55,421 nt of DNA from Streptomyces sp. PT12 (lineage in GTDB: Bacteria > Actinomycetota > Actinomycetes > Streptomycetales > Streptomycetaceae): contig NZ_QEST01000188.1 of assembly GCF_003311645.1 (NCBI RefSeq), positions 1 through 55,421 on the forward strand. Direction: 5' to 3'. Each line of letters starts with the position of its first letter. Position 1 is the stretch's first letter. Below, one piece after another: positions 39,569-46,500 of the stretch. The notes beneath the pieces were generated by a model. It saw only the letters and a list, made by a program, of their open reading frames with translations. It searched no databases and was not told the DNA's origin. A program made the position numbers and the translations under genes.

Positions 39569-39958
39569 ATGACCGTCACTACCGCGACCGACCAGGCGCG
39601 GCGCGACACCGAGATCGTGCTCACCGCCATGCGCGAGCTCTTCGCCGAGAGGGACATCACCGCGCTCGACCGGTACTGGGCCGAGCCCTATGCGCAGCAC
39701 GATCCCCAGATGCACAGCGGTCTGGACACGCTCCGCGCCACGGTGCCGAGCCTGGAGGGCTTCTCGTGGGAGCCGCGGCGGATCGCCGCGCGAGGCGGCC
39801 TCGTGTTCACCCACGGCATCGTCCACGGCTGGGCGCCGAACCCCGTCGTCATCGTCGACATCTTCCGGCTGGACAACGGCCGGATCGTCGAGCACTGGGA
39901 CGTCGTCCAGGACCTCACCTCCCCCGAGGCGACCGTCAGCGGCAACCCGATCATCTGA
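39569..39958 (+). CDS. SnoaL-like (NTF2-fold) protein
   Basis: A 129-residue small NTF2/SnoaL-fold protein of the COG4922 type: AMRELFAERDITALDRYWAE, YAQHDPQMHSGLDTLRA and GRIVEHWDVVQDL. The fold serves polyketide cyclases, isomerases and many stress proteins of unknown role; this subgroup is usually predicted as an unassigned SnoaL-like or ester-cyclase-like protein. ATG 39569 follows GAGGAAG. It is not adjacent to aromatic polyketide genes, so a cyclase role is unlikely here. Confidence 0.82.
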   Translation: MTVTTATDQARRDTEIVLTAMRELFAERDITALDRYWAEPYAQHDPQMHSGLDTLRATVPSLEGFSWEPRRIAARGGLVFTHGIVHGWAPNPVVIVDIFRLDNGRIVEHWDVVQDLTSPEATVSGNPII

Positions 39959-40063
39959 CGACGCCAGGCAGACGGGGAAAAGCGGCGCGCCAGCGCCGAT
40001 CCTCCCCGCCGAAGTACCGCTCGTGTGTGGGGCGTTGGCTCGCACGGCAACGCGCTCCACGCG

Positions 40064-40474
40064 TCACCGGCCGCGGGGCCCCGAGTGGTCGCAGTACGGC
40101 TGACGGCGGCTCCGCGCGCAGCCGCACAGCACGGCCCTGGTCTCGGCGCGCGGCCCTTCCGCCGTCTCCACGCTCAGCTCACCGCCTACGGTCAGCTGCC
40201 CGGTGGAGCCGCGGGTGATTCGCGTGGGTCGGTCCGGGATCTCCGTGCCGCCGTCCGCGAGCTCGTATCGCAGCGCGCCCGAGGGGCAGCGCCGCACCAC
40301 GTCGGCCAGGCGGTCGGCGGCGGCGCCGTCAGGCCGGATCCACGGGCGCTTGCCCGGGGCGAAGACCTCGGGCAGGCCACGGACGCACTCGGCCGCGTGC
40401 AGACAGCGCACGGCCTCGAAAGTGACCGTGATCGCCCGCCCCTCGTAGGACTTCTTCTCGGATCCGCCGCTCAT
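40064..40474 (-). CDS. Fer4_19 ferredoxin-like protein with a C-terminal variant CDGSH motif
   Basis: A 136-residue protein. Residues 10-70 match the divergent 4Fe-4S mono-cluster family (VTFEAVRCLHAAECVRGLP, with PWIRPDGA and CPSGALRYE). The C-terminal 30 residues resemble a CDGSH zinc-finger-type 2Fe-2S motif, CGCARSRRQPYCDHSG. The final CDGSH reads CDHSG, so the cluster His is shifted. ATG 40474 follows GGAGG by 5 bp; an ATG five codons upstream has no better site. Electron transfer or Fe-S storage is the likely role. Confidence 0.78.
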   Translation of the reverse strand: MSGGSEKKSYEGRAITVTFEAVRCLHAAECVRGLPEVFAPGKRPWIRPDGAAADRLADVVRRCPSGALRYELADGGTEIPDRPTRITRGSTGQLTVGGELSVETAEGPRAETRAVLCGCARSRRQPYCDHSGPRGR

Positions 40475-40505
40475 ACCTGCCTCCGTCATCGCCGTGTCAG
40501 GGCGT

Positions 40506-40814
40506 TCAGTCGTTGACCTTGCTGCGGGACTGGTACAGCAGGTCCTGGTACTCGGGATGACCGGCGATCCACCCCGCGAAGAAGGGACAGGTCGCCAGCA
40601 CCCGCAGGTTCGCGGCCCGTGCCTGGTCCAGGGCGGTGCGGGCCAGCGCGGACCCGACTCCCTTGCCTTCGTACGCGGGCTCGACCTCGGTGTGGACGAA
40701 CGCGATGAGCTCCGAGGTGCGGATATACGCGGCGACGCCCGCGACCTCGGCCTCCCCGTCGACCCGGGCCTCGTACCGCTTCGCCGCGGGCGCGTCGCTC
40801 ACTACAACCGCCAT
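40506..40814 (-). CDS. Mini-GNAT acetyltransferase (YjdJ/COG2388 type), copy 2
   Basis: A 102-residue minimal GNAT with the acetyl-CoA loop EPAYEGKGVGSALARTAL and the C-terminal block CPFFAGWIAGHPEYQDLL. It is clearly related to the copy at 12062-12367. ATG 40814 follows GGAGGA at good spacing; the longer frame upstream is weaker. A GTTGAC-type palindrome lies 61 bp upstream. It is transcribed toward the Fer4/CDGSH-like gene, 31 bp away on the same strand, so the two may be co-transcribed. Confidence 0.85.
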   Translation of the reverse strand: MAVVVSDAPAAKRYEARVDGEAEVAGVAAYIRTSELIAFVHTEVEPAYEGKGVGSALARTALDQARAANLRVLATCPFFAGWIAGHPEYQDLLYQSRSKVND

Positions 40815-40874
40815 GTGTCCTCCATGCGTCCATACGTCCTCCGCGTGGGCCTCGCCCCACACTAGCCCTCTTAG

Positions 40875-40888
40875 GTTGACGTATCAAC
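40875..40888. promoter_or_regulatory. Candidate MarR operator, site 10 (mini-GNAT copy 2 promoter)
   Basis: GTTGACGTATCAAC, one arm mismatch, 61 bp upstream of the mini-GNAT copy 2 start. It is the last such site before the phage-like DNA. Confidence 0.65.
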
Positions 40889-41057
40889 TTGTTCGCGTCG
40901 TGGGCGGGGCGGCGTCCGATCGGCGACGAGAGGGCTCGCCTGGGCGCATCGTTGTCACCGGAGTCACCGGTTGTCGCGTCGGCGCCGCCCTGGGGTGGCG
41001 GAGGCTCGGTCGGCGGCCCGTGCGCCGGAGCGCCCTCACCGGGCTGGCGCGGGTCGC

Positions 41058-41214
41058 GGTGGATGACGACTTCGCCGAGGCGCCGGAGGTGCAGCTGTCG
41101 GTGGATGGCAGCGGCATGTCGGTGTCGGCCGCCGAGGCGGTTGCGTTCGCCGACTCGCTGGAGTTGTTCGCGGCGCGGGTGCGGGGCCTGGCTCGGCTGG
41201 CGGTAGCCCAGTGA
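41058..41214 (+). CDS. Small unknown protein or 3' fragment before the BRO gene
   Basis: From a GTG at 41058 the frame encodes about 51 residues (APEVQLSVDGSGMSVSAAEA, then FADSLELFAARVRGLARL). It ends in a TGA that overlaps the GTG start of the BRO gene (GTGA), the spacing of translationally coupled genes. The same frame is open upstream, but the sequence there looks non-coding. It may be the end of a phage gene truncated when the element recombined here. I do not recognise a family. Confidence 0.4.
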
Positions 41215-41978
41215 GCGACGAGCTTCAGGTCTTCGCGTTCGAGGGTGCCGAGGTGCGCACCGTGCTGGTCGACGGCGAGCCGTGGTGGGTCGCTGCGGAC
41301 GTGGCTTCGGTACTCGACGTCGGCCGCACCCATGACGCGGTTCGGTCCCTCGATGACGACGAGAAGGGTGCGGAGACTATCCGCACCCTTGGCGGCGAGC
41401 AGACGGTGACGGTCATCAACGAGCCGGGGCTGTACTCGCTGATCCTCCGTAGCCGGAAGCCGCAGGCGAGGGCGTTCAAGCGGTGGGTGACGCACGAGAT
41501 GCTTCCGGTGATCCGCCGGACGGGCGCCTATGCTCCCGGCCGGCGGGAGGTGTCGGCTGCTGCTGGCCCGTTGCCGTATCGGGAGCAGGCGGAGGTGTTG
41601 GCGATCTTGCGGCCGGTGTTGCCGGAGCCGTATGCCGTCGCCACGGGGAAGATCATCATGGCGCGGGTGATGGGGGAGCGGCCGGAGTTGGAGGCGGCGG
41701 AGACGCCGTTGTATGCGTCGACGTTCCTCGCGGAGAAGGGGCACAAGCCGAAGACGGTGGCGAAGTTCCAGTCGCCGTTCGGCCGGCGCGCGTCGGACCG
41801 CTACTTGAAGGTGCACGGCCGGCGTCCGGAGAAGATTCCGGGCCCGGCGGGGTCGCGGATCGACAAGGTGACGGTGTACTCCGAGGATGACCGGCCGTTG
41901 CTTGAGCAGGTGTACAGCGAGATGGCCGAGGTGATCCGCGCGTTCGAGGATGGCGCGCAGACCGCCATCGGAGCCTGA
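41211..41978 (+). CDS. BRO-family phage antirepressor protein
   Basis: A 255-residue protein. Residues 1-105 form the BRO-N DNA-binding domain: GEPWWVAADVASVLDVGRTH, VINEPGLYSLILRSRKPQAR and FKRWVTHEMLPVIRRTGAY. The C-terminal half is a basic/aromatic region of unknown fold (EKGHKPKTVAKFQSPFGRRA). BRO proteins occur in actinophages and integrative elements and relieve repression. No repressor, integrase or structural gene is beside it, so this is a residue of a former element or part of a very small one. Confidence 0.87.
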   Translation: MSDELQVFAFEGAEVRTVLVDGEPWWVAADVASVLDVGRTHDAVRSLDDDEKGAETIRTLGGEQTVTVINEPGLYSLILRSRKPQARAFKRWVTHEMLPVIRRTGAYAPGRREVSAAAGPLPYREQAEVLAILRPVLPEPYAVATGKIIMARVMGERPELEAAETPLYASTFLAEKGHKPKTVAKFQSPFGRRASDRYLKVHGRRPEKIPGPAGSRIDKVTVYSEDDRPLLEQVYSEMAEVIRAFEDGAQTAIGA

Positions 41979-41987
41979 CCGAAAGTC

Positions 41988-42024
41988 AGCGCCCTCGACC
42001 CAACTTCCCTGGGTCGGGGGCGCT
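41988..42024. terminator. Bidirectional terminator hairpin
   Basis: A 15-bp stem with a single G-T pair (41988-42002 and 42010-42024, arm AGCGCCCTCGACCCA) and a 7-nt loop. It lies between the convergent BRO and small membrane protein genes. Confidence 0.85.
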
Positions 42025-42031
42025 CTCGTGT

Positions 42032-42388
42032 CTATGCGGCTTCGGTTGGGGGCCGCCAGTCTGGCTCGCGGATGTTGCTGCACCCGATGCACCAGTGCGA
42101 CTTCTTCCACTCGGCGAGAGCGGCCTCGGCTGCCTCCACTTGGTTCCGGATGGCGGCGGCCATCACTATCCCGGCGGCAATGAGTAGTGCGCCGAGCGCG
42201 ATGGCGCCGCCGCCTTGGGTGATCGCCAGGCCGCCGACGACGATGAGGCCGACTGGCCAGGTGTACTTCGCGTTGGGTATCTCCGGCGGCTGCATCAGGC
42301 GCCAGGATGGGCTCCCTTCACGGACCTCGTCGACTGCTTGCTGCATCGTCCGCAAGCTGCACAGTCCGCGACTGCATGGGTCGGACAT
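42032..42388 (-). CDS. Small unknown membrane protein
   Basis: A 118-residue protein with a short soluble N-terminus. One long or two close hydrophobic segments follow (YTWPVGLIVVGGLAI, then GALLIAAGIVMAAAI). The cytosolic-looking tail carries a CIGC motif. ATG 42388 follows GAAAGGGG. No family is recognised. It is typical of accessory genes carried on actinomycete elements and lies convergent with the BRO gene. Confidence 0.6.
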   Translation of the reverse strand: MSDPCSRGLCSLRTMQQAVDEVREGSPSWRLMQPPEIPNAKYTWPVGLIVVGGLAITQGGGAIALGALLIAAGIVMAAAIRNQVEAAEAALAEWKKSHWCIGCSNIREPDWRPPTEAA

Positions 42389-42425
42389 GCCCGCCCCTTT
42401 CTCGTTGGTGACGGGCGGTGAACCT

Positions 42426-42668
42426 ATGGGGCGCACGCGGGCGCGGCCCAATGCGCCGGGCGAAGACCGGACAGGGGCGGCGGCATCGCGGAAGGCCATG
42501 TCGGCCGACCTCCGTGCCCGGTTCGACTCCGGGATGCGCGACCTGGCGGCTGACCCCTACGACTGCGAGCGCGACCGCCGGGACGCGACGGTGGCCGGTG
42601 TGGCGGTGCGGTACTACGTCAGCCGCTCGGTCGTCACGGTCACCGTGGTCAGGCTGGTCTTCTACTGA
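42426..42668 (+). CDS. Small RelE-like or hypothetical protein
   Basis: An 80-residue frame. Its second half (MSADLRARFDSGMRDLAADP, then VRYYVSRSVVTVTVVRLV) has the beta-strand pattern of RelE/ParE-like mRNA interferase folds. No antitoxin gene is evident beside it. A start at 42498 (57 residues) is also possible. No good ribosome site marks either start. The function should be regarded as unknown. Confidence 0.45.
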   Translation: MGRTRARPNAPGEDRTGAAASRKAMSADLRARFDSGMRDLAADPYDCERDRRDATVAGVAVRYYVSRSVVTVTVVRLVFY

Positions 42669-42764
42669 CGGGGGAGGGGTGGCCCGCTTCTGGGAGCCAT
42701 CTGGGAGTGGAGCTCCCCGGCAGAACCCGGAACAAGCCCGGGGAACCCTGCGGAACGCAAAGAG

Positions 42765-42806
42765 ATGGGCCCCGCCGCTGGCCTTCTGACCTGCGGCGGG
42801 GCCCAT
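42765..42806. terminator. Strong hairpin just downstream of the tRNA-Pro fragment
   Basis: A perfect 14-bp stem (ATGGGCCCCGCCGC at 42765-42778, matched at 42793-42806) with a 14-nt loop. It starts 6 bp past the tRNA 3' end on the minus strand. This is where the native terminator of the tRNA gene would be. Confidence 0.85.
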
Positions 42807-42811
42807 TCACC

Positions 42812-42855
42812 AGTCGGGACGGCGGGATTTGAACCCACGACCCCTTGACCCCCAG
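42812..42855 (-). mobile_element. tRNA-Pro(GGG) 3' fragment: attachment-site scar of an integrative element
   Basis: On the minus strand, 44 nt match the 3' part of a tRNA from the anticodon loop onward: loop CTGGGGG, stem TCAAG, T-arm GTGGG-TTCAAAT-CCCGC, and acceptor CGTCCCG followed by A73. The C1-G72-type acceptor end and GGG anticodon indicate tRNA-Pro. The 5' half (D-arm, 5' acceptor) is absent on the adjoining higher-coordinate side, so it is not a functional tRNA. Integrases commonly use exactly this segment as the att core. The neighbouring hairpin on the 3' side suggests the left flank is original chromosome. Confidence 0.75.
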
Positions 42856-43088
42856 CGGCCGGACGAGGGGTGGGGGAGTGGGCGGTGCGTCCGGTGCCGC
42901 AGGTCAGGGCCTGTGCTGTCCGGTCCTCTGTCCGGCTGGGCCGGGGGCGTTCCCGTGAGTCCGTGAGAGACGTGTGAGAGCGCCGGCCCGGTCCGTGCGG
43001 TTGGCTGCTGTGCGTCGGCTGGGTGGAACCCCCGTTCGCATGCTACGCATACCCGGCCTTGCTGAACCGGAGGAAGGATTTGCACGCC

Positions 43089-43352
43089 ATGGCCAGGAGT
43101 TCCACCCGCGAGCGGGCGCCGATGTCCGAGGGGGAGTTGCTCGCTCTCCCGCCCGCCATCGATCTGGAGACCGCGAACCGTGCGCTCGCGCTGAGCCGCA
43201 GCACCGGGTACGACCTTGCGCGCCGCTCGGAGTACCCCTGCCGGGTTCTGCGACTGGGACGCTCCTACCGCGTGGTCACCGCAGACCTGCGGCGCCTGCT
43301 CGGAGTCGAGCCCGGAGAAGTCGTCAGTGACGGCTCCGGAACGCGCGACTGA
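43089..43352 (+). CDS. Helix-turn-helix (Xis/AlpA-like) DNA-binding protein
   Basis: An 87-residue protein. After an unstructured start it carries an excisionase-type HTH: IDLETANRALALSRSTGYDL, SEYPCRVLRLGRSYRV, VTADLRRLLGV. Such proteins in actinomycete integrative elements sit near att and int and direct excision. ATG 43089 was chosen; GGAGGAAGG lies about 12 bp upstream. It is 233 bp from the tRNA-Pro scar, but no integrase follows, so either the element is rearranged or this protein now has another role. Confidence 0.72.
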   Translation: MARSSTRERAPMSEGELLALPPAIDLETANRALALSRSTGYDLARRSEYPCRVLRLGRSYRVVTADLRRLLGVEPGEVVSDGSGTRD

Positions 43353-43390
43353 GGCGGCACAAGGCGAAAGGAAAGCGGACGATTCCACTC

Positions 43391-43418
43391 AACTTCCGGG
43401 GTGCTTGCGGAAGAAGTT
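43391..43418. promoter_or_regulatory. Imperfect inverted repeat upstream of the LamG gene
   Basis: AACTTCCG (43391-43398) is complemented by CGGAAGAAGTT (43408-43418) with one bulged base and a 9-nt spacer. It is 38 bp past the HTH stop and about 145 bp before the LamG start. It could be a weak terminator or an operator. Confidence 0.35.
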
Positions 43419-43562
43419 GTGTGATGTGTGTTTTACGGTGCCGTCCGCGTGCGCATTGTGCAGAAGGTTGATCGTTGACATGCACAGGCGTGACCGAGTG
43501 TCGTCCTCCCCGCACCGGGGCGGGGCTCCGCCGCGCGCCCGGCACCTGGAGGGGTGGGGAAC

Positions 43563-46500
43563 GTGGCGCGCGCAGGATCACGCCTGGGTTCATGGCGGGC
43601 TGGTGTGGCGTTGCTGGGGGCGGTCCTGTTGCTGCCGCTGCTTCCCGGAGGAGGCCAGGGGGCCGTCGCCGCGGAGAACGTTTCGCGCGCGGAGAACGCG
43701 GCCGCGGACGCCGGCGGAGCGATCGGTGAGGACGAGGCCCTGGCGGAAGCGGCACGTTCCGGGGCGTCCGTCGAGGTCTTGGGGCTGACGACGGAGACCA
43801 GCCAGACATTCGCCGAGCCCGACGGAACGTTCACCACCGTGGAGTCCCTGCGGCCGGAACGCGTGCGCGACGCGGACGGCGGCTGGGCCGATGTGGATCC
43901 GACGCTGCAGGTCCTGCCCGGTGGTGGGCTGGTGCCGGCGGCTGCGGCCTTGGACGTGGTGGTCTCCGAGGGCGGGGATCAGCCGATGGTTTCCCTGTCG
44001 GCCGTCGGCGGCCGGGATCTGACCGTGGACTGGCCCGGGGAACTGCCCGCGCCGGAGGTCTCCGGCAATGTGGCCGTCTACCCCGAGGTTCTGCCGGGCG
44101 TCGACCTGAGGGTCCGTGTCGAGGCCGACAACGTTTCGCACGTCCTGGTGGTCAAGACGCCCGAGGCCGCGGCCGATCCGGCGCTCGACGAGCTGGTGCT
44201 GCCGGTGTCGGGCGAGGGCCTTGAGGTGCGTCCGAACGAAGAAGGGGGTCTGGAGGCCGTCGACGAAGGGGCGGGCGGCGTGGTCTTCTCCGCTCCCCAG
44301 CCCATGATGTGGGACTCGTCCTCGGCGGCCACCGCGCCGGAGGGCGCCGGGGCGCGTGGCGCCACGGCCACCGCGGACGAGGACCCTGCCGATGGCCCTG
44401 GTGACGCCGCACGGCTCGCGCCGGTGACGGCCGAGGTCTCCTCCGACGGCGGCTCAGTGGTGCTGTCACCCGATCAGGAACTGCTGCGGGGCGAGGAGAC
44501 GGCGTACCCGGTGTACATCGATCCCCAGTGGGAAGCGCCGCGCGCCACCGAGTGGGGGATGGTGTCGAGCTACCACCCCAACAGCTCCTTCTACAAGTTC
44601 TCCGGGAGCGAGGGCGTGGGGATGTGCCCCTTCGACTACGACCCCAACTGCAACTACCGCGACGTGAAGCGTCTCTTCTACCAGATACCGACCTCGCGCT
44701 TCGCGGGCAAGTCGATCATCACGGCCGAGTTCGTCATCAGGAACAACCACTCCTTCAACTGCACGCCCCAGCAGGTCGAGCTGTGGCGCACCCGGGACGT
44801 CAGCGCGGGTACCACCTGGAGCAAGCAGGAAGCCGACGGGTACTGGATCGACCGGCAGCAGACGCTGAACGAGGCGCATGGCTACGGTTCCGACTGTCCG
44901 GCCGGCGACATGGAGTTCTGGGCCGGCCGGGCCGTCGCCGACGCCGCCAGGAATGGCTGGTCGTCGGTCACCTTCGGCCTGCAGGCATCGGTGGAGACCG
45001 GCTACCAGGCGTGGAAGCGTTTCGACGACTCGGCGTACCTGCGGGTCAACTACAACCGGCCCCCGAGTCAGCCGCGTATCGCGGACCTGAGCATGCACCC
45101 GGGCGGGGCCTGCGTGCGGATCGGCGACGCCACGTGGACAAACGCGCTGCCCCGCGTCTACGCCGAGGCGCGGGATCCCGACGGGGACGACGTGGCCGTC
45201 CAGTTCCGGGTGGGCCGGCACACAGGAAGCAGTTTCGATGTCCTGTGGACCTCGGCGCGGTCGACGGCAGCCGCAAGCGGCTCCTCCTTCAGCTACCAGC
45301 TGCCGAGCACGCTGCCGCGTGGGGACTTGCTCGGCTGGGGGGTGCGGGCCTGGGACGGCTACGCCTGGGGCCCGTGGAGCTATGCCGGCTCGGCGACGGC
45401 CTGCTACTTCCGTTACGACCCGACGAAACCCGCGGGACCGGCGATCGACTCGGACCAGTATCCGGAGTCGGATCCGCAGAATCCGCAGGACCCCTGGCTG
45501 AACGGAGTGGGCCGCTACGGCACCTTCACCCTGGACTCGGCCTCGTCGGATGTCGTCCGGTACACCTACGGCATCAACGGCAATCCCGATCCGCGGAACG
45601 TCGTGGCGACCTCGGGCGGTGCGGCTCGTGAGGTGTCCTTCATGCCGACCGAGGTGGGGGTCAACTGGGTCACGGCCCAGGCCTTCGACGCCGCGGGCAA
45701 CGTCAGCTCCATCAGCACCTACCGCTTCCGGGTCCGCACCGGACAGCCGGAGCGCGCCGCCTTCGGGCTGGACGAGGAGCCGGGTGCCGCCGAGACGGTG
45801 GGCCGGGGTGGCGCGTACGAGGCGACGCTGAGCGGCGGTGCCCAGCCGGGTGGTGAGGGTGTCACCGGCACCGGGCTGCATCTCGACGGAGTGGACGATC
45901 ACGCGCGCACCCCGGGCGGCGTCGTGGACACCACGCACAGCTTCAGTGTGGCGTTCTGGGCACGGTTGCCGGAGGACAAGGAAGACCGCTCGATGGTCGC
46001 GGTGTCTCAAGTCGGGGCGAATCGCTCGTCGTTCGAGCTGCACCATTCCTCGGCCTACGGAGGCTGGGTGCTCTACCGGCAGACCAACGACGAGCTGGAC
46101 GGCACCCAGGCCGTGCGGGCCGCCCAGCCGGCCTGCCCGGCGGGGGACACGGCGTGCCAGGACGCACGGCTCGGTGAATGGACCCACGTGGTCGGCGTCA
46201 CGAACGTGGCCGATGGCGCCATGCGGCTCTACGTCGATGGCGCACGAGTGGCGAGCGCCGTCTACACGACGCACTGGGACGCCGGAGCCTCCCTGCTCCT
46301 CGGTGCCTCCGCCCACCGGGGCACCGCCACAAACTTCTTCGCCGGCGACCTCGACCAGGTGCGCCTGTACGACTACGCACTCGATGACGCGGATGTCGCC
46401 GCACTGCACGACGGCCAGCCGGTGGCCACCCCCGAGCGCCCGGCAGAGGCGATCTGGGAACTGGACGAACCCGCGGACGCGGCCCTGGTGACCGGCCGCG

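Noticed and set aside
39569-39958. Aromatic polyketide cyclase (SnoaL proper)
   Set aside because: The NTF2 fold is shared, but there are no type II PKS genes nearby and the sequence fits the general SnoaL-like stress group.
42812-42855. A functional tRNA-Pro gene
   Set aside because: Only the part from the anticodon loop to the 3' end is present; the D-arm and 5' acceptor strand are missing.
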